64,000 bases of DNA from assembly GCA_016125255.1 (NCBI GenBank), contig WGMD01000006.1, positions 62,001-126,000 on the forward strand, given 5' to 3'. The notes beneath the pieces are model-generated. The model ran no database searches, was not told the origin of the DNA, and saw only the letters and a list, made by a program, of their open reading frames with translations. A program made the position numbers and the translations under genes. Below, in pieces: positions 23,946-32,615 of the stretch. Numbering within the stretch: position 1 is the stretch's first letter; the number at the start of each line of letters is the position of its first letter. The stretch is from Planctomycetota bacterium. GTDB lineage: Bacteria > Planctomycetota > Phycisphaerae > Phycisphaerales > Zrk34.

Positions 23946-26222
23946 TTACTCGCTAACCAGCGGCTCGCTCGTGGGGAAGTCGCCCGGGAGCTCCGCCTTG
24001 TCGAGCTGGCCAGACGAGATGAACTTAAGGTCGGCGAACTGATCGTCGCGAAGAATGATCGGGCGGATGAAGACGAAGAGCGTCGAATCGGACCTGGTGT
24101 CCGTCTGCTTCTGAAACAGATGCTTGAGCACTGGCACTTCACCGAGGAACGGGATCGCGTCGAGCGTGGAGCTGTCGTCGGTGCGATGCAGTCCGCCAAC
24201 GACGACCGTGAACCCGTCGGGCACGGTGACATGACTCTCGATCGACGTCGTCTGGCGCGGCGGCGGAATACCGTTGGTCCCCTTGCCGGTGAAGCTGTTG
24301 AGTTCGACGGCGTACTGGAGCGTCAGGTGATCGCCTTCGCTGATGTGCGGCTTGACGTTGATGGTCGTGCCGGCCTTGACGTATCCGCTGAAGCTGGTGG
24401 TCGAGACGGTGGTCGATGCGTTGACGCTTGTGTAGGGCTCTTCGGAGATGCTGTCGAGCGTACCTTTGGCGTTGTCATTGACGAGGATCCGCGGTGTTGA
24501 AACCACCTTCGCATGCGAATCGCTCTTGAGCGCCTGAATGACGAGGTCGGCGACTTTCGTGTCGAGAATCGCGCCATTGAAACCCACGCCCGGAATCAGC
24601 GACACGGCGGCGGTCGAGGGATTGATCGTGCTCAGGCCGAAGGAGCTGAACACCAGTGCATTGCGACCCCCGTCGATCGCCGCCGATTGGCCGAGTTCGA
24701 CACCCAGCGAAAAATCGTTGCTCGTATCGAGCACGACGACGGTCGCCTCGATGAGCACCTGCGGGCGGCGCTGGTCGAGCTGGCGAATGAGCTTTTCGAA
24801 GATCGACTGCACATCGGGCTTGGCGATGATGATGATGCTGTTGGTGTTGACGTCAGCGGTGATCGTCGCACGCTTGCTGCGAACGGTCGTGACCCCCTGT
24901 TTCTTCGACGCATCGCCATCGCTCATCGGCGTCAGCCCGTGCGGTGCGGATTCCGCGCTGTTGCTGTAACCCTGCGGCGGCGCGGCGGGGGCGCCCGTTG
25001 GCGAGGCCTGCTGATTGATATTCGACCCGGCGATCGATTCGTCGCCGGCGTCCTGCTTCCTGGATGAGTCCTGATGACTGGACGACTCGCCGCCTTCGAG
25101 GGCGCCGAGCGTTTCAAGCACATCCGCCGCGTCGGCGTTCTGCAGCTTGTAAAATCGAATCGGGCTTTCGGCTTCCGTCGGCGTCACGTCCATATCGCGC
25201 TTGAGCGACTCGACGCGCTCGTGAATCTCCGGCGTGGCGGTCACGACCAGAAACCGCCCCTCTTCATCAACCGCCGAGTGATAGAGCCGACCCGCATCGA
25301 CCGGGCCGATCAATTCGGCGAGCAGCTTGTCGATCCGGTCCGGCGAAGCAACCTTGAACTGGTAAATCTTCGTCGAAAGTCCCAGTGAGACGTCCAGCGA
25401 TTTGACGATCTTGACCGCGTCGGCGACACGTTCCTTGGAGCCGACGGCGATGATCTGATTCGTGCGGGGATCGCTCGTGAGTTCCACGCCGGCGGTCGCC
25501 CCGGGCTTGGCCTGCCCGCCCGCCATCGCCTGCGACTTGAACCGCACGATGTTCATCGCCTGCTGGAGCAGCTTCGCCGCCTCCTGATGTGCGATGGGGA
25601 TGAACTCGATGGCGACCTGCTCCTGCGGCTGATCCGCCAGTGCGATCAGACTCGTGATCCTCTGCATGTTCGAGGCGTAGTCGGTGACGATCAGCAGTTT
25701 GGAGCCGTCGACGGAGAAGCTGTTGCCGCCGGGCTGAGTGAGAAACGGCTTGATGATCGTGTCCACGCGCGTCGGATCGCTGTGATCGAGTTGGAAGACG
25801 CTTGTGATGACGGCGTTGGCGTTGCCCACCGCGCCATTGCCGGGAGCACCGGAGATCGCCACCAGGTTCGCCACCTGCACGACGCGCTTCCAGCCGGGCT
25901 GATCGCCGTCGATCAGCGCCATGCCTTTGACGCGCAGCGTGCTTTCGAGCAGGCCCAGAAGCGAACTGACCGGAATGCGGCTCGGGGCCTGAAGCGTCAC
26001 ATGCTGATTGGCCAGCGACTCGTCGTAGAGGATGTTCAGGTTCAGGCGCTTGGAGACATAGTCGACGAGCACCTTCAGATCGAGATTTTCGGGGAAATTG
26101 AGCGTAACGAAAGCATCGGACTCCGCCGCCGGGACCGCCTCGTCGGCGCGAAGCATCGGCGACACCGCGACGGCGATGAAGCAACATACCAGAAGCACAA
26201 GATGACGAAACACGCGAACCAT
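23946..26222 (-). CDS. gspD: Type II secretion secretin GspD
   Basis: A 758-residue outer-membrane secretin, first gene of the operon. It has a signal peptide (1-26), an N0 domain (about 36-110), three N1-N3 repeats, a Ser/Gln/Gly-rich insert (about 380-440) inside N3, and the secretin core (about 470-730) with 'VLIEATVVVLDTSNDFSLGVE' and 'VPDGFTVVVGGL'. It forms the exit pore for folded proteins. No lipobox is present, so a separate pilotin, perhaps the TPR lipoprotein at the operon end, would guide it. The 209-bp gap upstream should hold the operon promoter. Confidence 0.95.
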   Translation of the reverse strand: MVRVFRHLVLLVCCFIAVAVSPMLRADEAVPAAESDAFVTLNFPENLDLKVLVDYVSKRLNLNILYDESLANQHVTLQAPSRIPVSSLLGLLESTLRVKGMALIDGDQPGWKRVVQVANLVAISGAPGNGAVGNANAVITSVFQLDHSDPTRVDTIIKPFLTQPGGNSFSVDGSKLLIVTDYASNMQRITSLIALADQPQEQVAIEFIPIAHQEAAKLLQQAMNIVRFKSQAMAGGQAKPGATAGVELTSDPRTNQIIAVGSKERVADAVKIVKSLDVSLGLSTKIYQFKVASPDRIDKLLAELIGPVDAGRLYHSAVDEEGRFLVVTATPEIHERVESLKRDMDVTPTEAESPIRFYKLQNADAADVLETLGALEGGESSSHQDSSRKQDAGDESIAGSNINQQASPTGAPAAPPQGYSNSAESAPHGLTPMSDGDASKKQGVTTVRSKRATITADVNTNSIIIIAKPDVQSIFEKLIRQLDQRRPQVLIEATVVVLDTSNDFSLGVELGQSAAIDGGRNALVFSSFGLSTINPSTAAVSLIPGVGFNGAILDTKVADLVIQALKSDSHAKVVSTPRILVNDNAKGTLDSISEEPYTSVNASTTVSTTSFSGYVKAGTTINVKPHISEGDHLTLQYAVELNSFTGKGTNGIPPPRQTTSIESHVTVPDGFTVVVGGLHRTDDSSTLDAIPFLGEVPVLKHLFQKQTDTRSDSTLFVFIRPIILRDDQFADLKFISSGQLDKAELPGDFPTSEPLVSE

Positions 26223-26431
26223 TTGCAGTCTCGCTATTGCTCGGGGCGAGCTGGCGATCTTAGGGAATCGCCATTAACAAACGGTTAGCAATCGGCTCAG
26301 AAACTCATATTCCTCGCAATTCACATCTTCGAGCGGCGGAAGAATATCGTGCATCTGTTAGAAACATGTTCAGATCAAGCGATCACGCCGTCAACAATGC
26401 GCGCCACACGCGTGAGCGTTGCGTGAGAATC
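26223..26431. promoter_or_regulatory. Intergenic region upstream of the T2SS operon
   Basis: A 209-bp, relatively AT-rich gap on the minus strand in front of gspD. A TTGACG hexamer on the minus strand is a possible -35 element, but no convincing -10 partner is visible. TGGCGAT-(8 nt)-ATCGCCA at 26252-26273 is a perfect 7-bp stem that would lie in the gspD leader. No gene is seen here. Confidence 0.35.
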
Positions 26432-27520
26432 TCACCGCGGCGGCCCCTTGGCGAACTCGGTCAGCCAGTCCCCGATGATCGCGTCATTGATCGTCGAACC
26501 ATGCTTGTACTCGTCGATGGTCTTGCCCCAGTAAAAACTGATCCATCCGGCAGCGTGCTTCGTCGACGCATCGAGAAAAGCACGCATCTGTTCGCGCGTA
26601 CAGCGCAGCGGGAAGGTCTCCTCGATGACGATCGGCTTGCCGACGTCGAAGCCGGCGAGCGTGTCGAGCGCGGCGTCGAGCTTGTCCTTTTCCGGGTACA
26701 GATGCACGGCCACAAAGTCGAGCGGGCCGGTGATTTTGTCCGGCACGAAACCCGACGAGAGCCCCGGCCGATCGAGACTCCAAGGCACGAGCCCCACCGT
26801 GATCATCGTCTTGCCGTCGCGCCGGCGGATGGCGGCGACCAGCTTGTCGATCCACGCTCGCGCGACGGTCGGGCGGTCGCGGCCGTGTGCGGCGAGCGTG
26901 ATGAACTGCACGAAATGCTTGTCGCCCAGCGCGCCCGCGAGCCAGTCATCGCGATCCGTGTCGCCGCCCGCCACAACGGGTTCGTTCATCAGGTCGTAAC
27001 AGAAGATCGCGCGGCTGGAGGCACAGGTAGTCGCCACCGCTTCCCAGAACCGCGCCTGGGCCTGCCAGCGCGATGACTCGTCGAGTTTGTCGTACCATGC
27101 GGGAACGTCGGGCTTGTGATAGCAGCCCAGTCCGGTCACATCGAGGTACAGGTCGGTACGCTCAGCAAGCGCAACCAGTTTCGCGAGCCGGCCGAGCAAC
27201 GCGGTGTTGGGCCGATCGGGTGCTTCCATGAACTTGCCGAATTGAAGATGCACGCGCACGACATTCGCCCCCAGCGCTTTCATCTCCGCGAAGTCCGCTT
27301 CGATCGTCGCCCATTCGTTTTCCCAGTAGTCTTCGATCAATCGTCCGTTGCGGTCGTGATCATAATTGAAGCCCCACGGCGTGAACGTCTCGCCCGACGG
27401 AGATTTGACGAAGCCGCGCGCGTCCGGAGAGACGACAATGCGCCCCATCGACGCGTCGCATCCACTGATCGTCGCCATGACGCTGATCAAGATGAGCGGC
27501 GCGAGCCATGATCGTGACAT
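26432..27520 (-). CDS. Glycoside hydrolase family 5-like (cellulase-fold) lipoprotein
   Basis: A 362-residue lipoprotein (lipobox ending ISGC, Cys21) with a TIM-barrel resembling GH5/clan GH-A enzymes. Glu180 in 'CYDLMNEPV' fits the acid/base residue and Glu300 or Glu301 in 'KPIVIEETFPL' the nucleophile. 'GANVVRVHLQFGKFMEAPD' is the usual beta-2 strand region. It likely cleaves a beta-glycoside on the periplasmic face. The substrate is not predictable. It lies 13 bp behind the creatininase-family gene and is probably in the same operon under the nearby XylR-like regulator. Confidence 0.82.
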   Translation of the reverse strand: MSRSWLAPLILISVMATISGCDASMGRIVVSPDARGFVKSPSGETFTPWGFNYDHDRNGRLIEDYWENEWATIEADFAEMKALGANVVRVHLQFGKFMEAPDRPNTALLGRLAKLVALAERTDLYLDVTGLGCYHKPDVPAWYDKLDESSRWQAQARFWEAVATTCASSRAIFCYDLMNEPVVAGGDTDRDDWLAGALGDKHFVQFITLAAHGRDRPTVARAWIDKLVAAIRRRDGKTMITVGLVPWSLDRPGLSSGFVPDKITGPLDFVAVHLYPEKDKLDAALDTLAGFDVGKPIVIEETFPLRCTREQMRAFLDASTKHAAGWISFYWGKTIDEYKHGSTINDAIIGDWLTEFAKGPPR

Positions 27521-27533
27521 GAGCGGCCTCCGG

Positions 27534-28319
27534 TCAGAAGTACGGAAGCTGACCCCTCTTCGCGGCGGAGAGGTCGACGAGAAGGTCGGCGATCTTCCCG
27601 CAGACGGCTTCGAAGTAGCGTTTGCCCTTCTGCGGCGTGGCCTTCGACGGGTCGCCCGCCCCGGTGTCCGGATGCGACTGCGACCAGGGGCGCGGCGTCC
27701 AGAATGTTCCGCCGGTCAGCGACTTGATAGCGAAGGGCACGCGCCGGCCGTCGCCCGCCTGCTCCATCACGACCCACTGCGGGCGGAGATGCATGATCAG
27801 CGAGGTTTCCATTTCGTCGGCGTGGTCGCCGGGCTTTTCAAATGTGTCGGCATGCACGTCCAGCGCCTGCCGGAAGAAGTCAGCGACGACGATGAGCATC
27901 TGATGCGCAAGCTGGGCGTCGCGTACGAGGGGCTTGAATTCGTTGCCGCCGTGCCCATTGAGGATCACGAGTCGGTCGATGTGCTGTCGTTTGAGCGAGG
28001 CGCAGACGTCGTTGAGGATCGCCGCGGCGGCGGTCGTGCTCAGGTGAATCGTCGCGGTCTGATCCTGCTGCTGGGCGTTGTTGCCGAAAGGGATCGTCGG
28101 CAGCACGATCGGCCGGGCCCCGCGCTCAAACGCCAGAGCGGCGGCATGCTCGGCGATGCACGTCGCCTCGATCACATCCGTGCCGCACGGCAGATGACCT
28201 CCGTGCGCCTCCGTCGCGCCCCACGGCAGCACCGCCACGTTCGGCGGCGTCTTGCGCAACTGCGCATCGTTGGCTTCATGAAGAATGAACGGTCGCGGCG
28301 CGTGTGCATCCATACCCAT
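27534..28319 (-). CDS. Creatininase-family amidohydrolase
   Basis: A protein of about 261 residues of the creatininase / MftE family. Metal and active-site motifs are 'LPWGATEAHGGHLPCGTD' (Glu, His, Asp), 'LNGHGGNE' and 'DEMETS'. Members hydrolyse cyclic amides or act in cofactor maturation; here the substrate is unknown. The start is uncertain: TTG at 28349, ATG at 28319 and ATG at 28313 are all in frame, and the family usually begins close to 'PFILHE', so one of the ATGs is favoured. It lies between the GH5-like gene and the XylR-like regulator. Confidence 0.86.
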   Translation of the reverse strand: MGMDAHAPRPFILHEANDAQLRKTPPNVAVLPWGATEAHGGHLPCGTDVIEATCIAEHAAALAFERGARPIVLPTIPFGNNAQQQDQTATIHLSTTAAAAILNDVCASLKRQHIDRLVILNGHGGNEFKPLVRDAQLAHQMLIVVADFFRQALDVHADTFEKPGDHADEMETSLIMHLRPQWVVMEQAGDGRRVPFAIKSLTGGTFWTPRPWSQSHPDTGAGDPSKATPQKGKRYFEAVCGKIADLLVDLSAAKRGQLPYF

Positions 28320-28361
28320 CACGATGACGCCAATCGACGACTTCGTCAACCGAAGCGGGAG

Positions 28362-29528
28362 TTAACCCCACGTGCGGAATTTCTTGCGGTACACCCCCGG
28401 CGAGCAGCCGAGGCGTTTGTTGAAGACTTCGATGAAATACTTGGTGTAAGTGAAGCCGATTTTCGAAGCGATGGAGGCCACCGGCAGATCGGATTCGGTC
28501 AGAAGCTGCCGAGCCCGATCGAACTGGACTTTGAGGATGTGCTCCTTGGGCGAGTGGCCGAAGAGTTTTTTGAAGCGTCGCTCCAGACTCGATCGCGACA
28601 CGCCGATGGAGCGCACGATGTCCGCCACGCCGATGCCGCTGCACGCGCTGGCGCGGATGAACGCCACTGCCGCCGCCACCTGCCGATCGTCGATCGCCAA
28701 CACATCCGTCGACTGGCGAGTCACGACGCGGCCGGGCTCGATGTAGATCGGGTCCTTCGGCGGCGCCTCGCCTTCCATGATCCGATCCAGCAATGCCGCC
28801 GCCTCGTATCCGATGCGATCGGGGCTGATGTCGATGCTCGTCATCGGCGGCGTCGCCAGGCCGCACAGAATCGGATCGTTGTCGCAACTGATCACTGCGA
28901 CGTCATCGGGCACCGCGACGTTGATCCGGCGACAAGCATCAAGCACCTGCTGCCCGCGATCGTCGTAACAGGCCATGACGCCGATCGGCTTGGGCAGCTC
29001 GGCGATCCACTCGGCGATCTTCTCCTGCTCGATCTCCCATGCGTCGGGCCGGGTCCGCCCGACCTTCGCCTCGAATGACATGCAAGGCAGTCCCGCCGCT
29101 TCGACAAGCTTGATGAACTCATCGCAACGCCGGTCGGCGGCTCGGTCGATGCCGCGCTGCACGCCGCAGATGCCGAAGCGGCGGAACCCGCGGTCGATGA
29201 GGTGATCGAACGCCAGCTTCGCCACCGACCGATTGTTCACGCTGATGTAGGGCAGCTTCAGCCCATCGAGAGCGCCGCGCAGATCGATCGCCGGCAGGCG
29301 CGTCGCCTTGACCGCTTCGGCCATGCGCTTGTCGTTGATACGCGCCAGAATCCCGTCACCCTTCCATGCGCGCAGCCATTTGGGCGGAGGATCGCCCAGC
29401 CCGTGCGGGCGCAGATAGATGGACCACGGCCCGTGTTCGCGGTTATAGCGCGCCACGCCGCGCAGCAACCCGCGCCCGTACGCACGCGACGTTTCGATCA
29501 GCAGAGCCACATGCTTCATTTGCGCCAT
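28362..29528 (-). CDS. XylR-like transcriptional regulator (LacI-type sensor with AraC DNA-binding domain)
   Basis: A 388-residue regulator. Residues about 5-275 form a periplasmic-binding-protein-like sugar-sensor ('VALLIETSRAYGRGLLRGVARY', 'VISCDNDPILCGLATPPMTSID'), and residues about 285-385 form an AraC double helix-turn-helix ('SRSSLERRFKKLFGHSPKEHI', 'IASKIGFTYTKYFIEVFNKRLG'). This is the XylR architecture very common in Planctomycetota, where it responds to pentoses or other sugars. It probably controls the flanking genes on the same strand. Its effector is not known. Confidence 0.93.
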   Translation of the reverse strand: MAQMKHVALLIETSRAYGRGLLRGVARYNREHGPWSIYLRPHGLGDPPPKWLRAWKGDGILARINDKRMAEAVKATRLPAIDLRGALDGLKLPYISVNNRSVAKLAFDHLIDRGFRRFGICGVQRGIDRAADRRCDEFIKLVEAAGLPCMSFEAKVGRTRPDAWEIEQEKIAEWIAELPKPIGVMACYDDRGQQVLDACRRINVAVPDDVAVISCDNDPILCGLATPPMTSIDISPDRIGYEAAALLDRIMEGEAPPKDPIYIEPGRVVTRQSTDVLAIDDRQVAAAVAFIRASACSGIGVADIVRSIGVSRSSLERRFKKLFGHSPKEHILKVQFDRARQLLTESDLPVASIASKIGFTYTKYFIEVFNKRLGCSPGVYRKKFRTWG

Positions 29529-29554
29529 GGGCCCAACAGTCTAACACCGACGCG

Positions 29555-32500
29555 TCATTTCTTGAAAATGTCGCTGTTCGGATCGCCGCGGGAAAGCAGG
29601 TACGCCAGCAGGTCGAGCGCCTCGTCTTTGTTGAGCGTCGAGAGCAGACCCGGCGGCATCATCGAAATCGGCGACGGCTGCATCGACTTGATATCACGCG
29701 ATTCGACGCGCACAAGCTGGTTCGGGTCGAGCATGTTCACGCTGACGCTGTACCCGTCGCCGCCGAGGTTAACGATGCGGCCCATCACGACTTGGCCGTT
29801 ATTGAGCGTGAAGATCGTCGACTGGTATTGGTCGCTGATCGTCTTGCTGGGCTCGATGATCGACTCGAGCAGATCGCGCGAGCTGAATCGGCCCGACACG
29901 CCCGTCAGGTCCGGCCCGTATGATCCGCCTTCGCCGGCGAAACGGTGGCAGTTGAAACAGCCCACCGCGCCGAAAAGCTCACGGCCATGATTGAAGTCCC
30001 GCCCGTGCACCTCCTTGTCCACGATCGGCGCCAGCTCATCAATCGTCCAGTTCTTGACGAACTGACGCGGGGCGACCGGCGCGGTCGGTGCGTCGGATTT
30101 GATCTCGCCTTCAATGATTGGCTTGAGCTCGGTCTTCTCGGCCTGGCTCAAGTTGGCGATGGCGTCGTTCTTGATGTTGATGATGAACTTGGCGAAGCTG
30201 TTGCCGCCCTTGTAATGGGCCGCTTTCTGGAACCATGTGAAGTATGCCTTGCGCTGGTCCATGGTCCAGCCCGTCTTGAGGTTGCGGAGCCAGAGCGCGT
30301 AGCGAAGCTGCTCCTCCTGCGTCGGCGCCTTGGCGAGCAGGTCCATCGTCTTCGTCGCCGCGTCGGGCGCTTCCAGATAGATCAGGATGAGACTCAATTC
30401 CGCATTGAGCCGCGGGTCCGTCGCCGGGTAAAGCGGGTCGAGGCGATCGATGACGGTCTTGCGGAGATCGTCGGACGGGTCGCCCATGCGTGTGAACACC
30501 AATGCGTAGGCGCGCAGCGTCGCAAGCTGCTGATCGATGTCGAGGTTCGACCATTCAAGCCGCCCCAGCGCCTCAATCAGTTTCGGCTGAAGCGACTTGT
30601 CACCCGCCCGGGCCAGCGCGACCATCGCTTCGATCAGCGCCTGCGGATTCTTCTCCGCCAGCGCCCGGCTTGCCCACTGACCAGCCGGCTGCCATTCGAT
30701 CGCCGTGCGCGCAGCGTAGCGCAGGAAGCGGTCCTTGCTCGCCAGGTAAGGCCAAGCCGTGTCGACGGCCTTGGCATCCTGATGACCGTGAAACGCTTCG
30801 AGTCTGTGACGGATCGCTCGCTGATCCGCGCCGGCGTCGTCGGCCGGTGCGGGGGCGGTCGATTCGTCGCCGACATACGTGAGCCGGTACAGGCCCGACT
30901 GCACACGGCGCCCGCCCACCGTGATGTACATCGCGCCATCCCTGGGGTTGACGACGATGTCGGTCAGCGGCAACGGCGCGGCCGACATGAACTCTTCCAG
31001 TTTACCGTCATAGGTCGAACCGTCGGGCGTCATCTTGACGGTGTAAAGTTTGCCGTAGCTCCAGTCGCAGATGAAAAACGCCTTCTGATATTCGGCCGGG
31101 AATTTCGCGCCGTAACCGAAGGTGACGCCGGTCGGCGAACCAGGACCGATCTCGACGACGGGCGGGAGACTGTCGGGGTAATATGTGGGCCATTTGCCCG
31201 TGCCGCTGCGCCAGCCGAACTCCCCGCCGCTGACGACGTGACACACGCGCGTCGGGCGATACCACGGCGTATTCATGTCCCATTCCATATCCGCGTCGTA
31301 CGTGAACAACTCGCCTTCGCGGTTGAATGCGATGTCAAACTCGTTGCGGAAGCCCGAGCAGAACAGCTCCCACGATTTGCCCTCCGCATCGGTGCGGCAG
31401 ACCCAACCGCCGGGCGCGAGAATCCCGCGGGCGTGCCCGTTGGCGTCCCACATGCGCGGCAGCAGATGATCCTCACCCCAGATGCGCGGCACGCGCGATT
31501 CGTCGGGGTCGGGAATCTTCGTGTGATTGCCCGCTTCGACGTAGAGCTTGTTGTCCGGGCCGAGGATGACAGCGTGCGGCCCGTGCTCGCCGCCGCCGGG
31601 AATCGAACGCAGCTTCGTCACCTTGTCGTACATGTCATCGCCGTCGGTGTCCTGCGCACGGTAGAGTCCCTGATTCTTGTCTGAGGCGACGAAGTAGAGA
31701 CTATCGAAGGCACAGACGATTCCCTGAGCGCCGCCGATAGGCGTTTCTTTGCCATTTTCGTCTTTAAATTTCAGGTCGAGCGGTTCGATCTTGACGTCGG
31801 CATCGGAGCCGATCGCCGGCGGCGTGACGCGATAGAGCATGCCATATTGATCGGACACGATGAGCCGGCCCTTGGGGTCGACGGCCATGTTGACCCATGA
31901 CCCCTGTTCCGCTTTCGGGACCGAGTAGAGCAATTCAACCTTGAAGCCGGGCACGCGGAGGTGGATGCGGTCCGGCGGCGTGGCAGTGGGCTGCTGCGGT
32001 GCGACGAACGTCAGCGTCTGGTCGTTGATGGCGGTCCACGGCCCGTCGCCCAGCTTGGCGACCACTGCGGCTGCGGGCCACGACACATCGTCAAACTTCG
32101 CACCGGTCCAACCAGCGGGCATCTCCGCGCCGACTTTCCAGCTTGCATCGGTCACCAGCGTGATCGCGTCGCCGCTGGCCGGCATGATCGCGATCCGCGC
32201 GATCAGGCCCGCCGGTCCGTCGGTATTCTCGGCGGCGATGGCGATGACGTTGTCGCCGGCGTGCAGATTGCGCGTGATGTCGGCGACGAGCGGATCGCCC
32301 CACTCGCCCGACGAGCCGACCGACTTGCCGTTGACGAGCACCTTCATGCTGTTGTCGCACGAGCCGACGAACATCGCCTGCTTCGGGCGATCGTCCAGCA
32401 CCACCACCTTGCGGAAGTTCGCCTTCTGCCCCGCGCCCGGCTGACCCGGCGCCCAGATCCACATCGGCGTCGGCTCCGCGGCCTGCGATGCGGCGGCGAA

Positions 32501-32560
32501 ACACAAGGTGATCAAAGCGAGCATCAGAACTGTCCGGCTTTGTTGAATCATCTGCTGCAC
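29555..32560 (-). CDS. PVC-type heme-binding CxxCH propeller protein with jelly-roll N-terminus
   Basis: A 1001-residue secreted protein. Signal peptide 1-27, then a galactose-binding-like jelly-roll (about 30-145, 'MWIWAPGQPGAGQKANFRK'), a six-bladed propeller of the PVC/soluble-glucose-dehydrogenase type (about 200-560), an alpha-helical HEAT-like region (about 590-840), and a C-terminal cytochrome c-like domain with the heme motif CFNCH. These proteins are a planctomycete speciality and are linked to oxidation or handling of complex carbohydrates. The GTG start is supported by AAGGAG eight bases upstream. Confidence 0.9.
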   Translation of the reverse strand: MQQMIQQSRTVLMLALITLCFAAASQAAEPTPMWIWAPGQPGAGQKANFRKVVVLDDRPKQAMFVGSCDNSMKVLVNGKSVGSSGEWGDPLVADITRNLHAGDNVIAIAAENTDGPAGLIARIAIMPASGDAITLVTDASWKVGAEMPAGWTGAKFDDVSWPAAAVVAKLGDGPWTAINDQTLTFVAPQQPTATPPDRIHLRVPGFKVELLYSVPKAEQGSWVNMAVDPKGRLIVSDQYGMLYRVTPPAIGSDADVKIEPLDLKFKDENGKETPIGGAQGIVCAFDSLYFVASDKNQGLYRAQDTDGDDMYDKVTKLRSIPGGGEHGPHAVILGPDNKLYVEAGNHTKIPDPDESRVPRIWGEDHLLPRMWDANGHARGILAPGGWVCRTDAEGKSWELFCSGFRNEFDIAFNREGELFTYDADMEWDMNTPWYRPTRVCHVVSGGEFGWRSGTGKWPTYYPDSLPPVVEIGPGSPTGVTFGYGAKFPAEYQKAFFICDWSYGKLYTVKMTPDGSTYDGKLEEFMSAAPLPLTDIVVNPRDGAMYITVGGRRVQSGLYRLTYVGDESTAPAPADDAGADQRAIRHRLEAFHGHQDAKAVDTAWPYLASKDRFLRYAARTAIEWQPAGQWASRALAEKNPQALIEAMVALARAGDKSLQPKLIEALGRLEWSNLDIDQQLATLRAYALVFTRMGDPSDDLRKTVIDRLDPLYPATDPRLNAELSLILIYLEAPDAATKTMDLLAKAPTQEEQLRYALWLRNLKTGWTMDQRKAYFTWFQKAAHYKGGNSFAKFIINIKNDAIANLSQAEKTELKPIIEGEIKSDAPTAPVAPRQFVKNWTIDELAPIVDKEVHGRDFNHGRELFGAVGCFNCHRFAGEGGSYGPDLTGVSGRFSSRDLLESIIEPSKTISDQYQSTIFTLNNGQVVMGRIVNLGGDGYSVSVNMLDPNQLVRVESRDIKSMQPSPISMMPPGLLSTLNKDEALDLLAYLLSRGDPNSDIFKK

Positions 32561-32615
32561 GCGAGCGACTCCTTAAATGACGAGAGACCTTTGGGTGGAT
32601 ACCCGCAAAAGCATC

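Noticed and set aside
15246-26222. Reading this operon as a type IV pilus cluster
   Set aside because: GspG with the PWG...PG signature, GspK without Glu at +5, GspL/M and a GspD secretin are T2SS features; no PilT, PilQ or major pilin is present.
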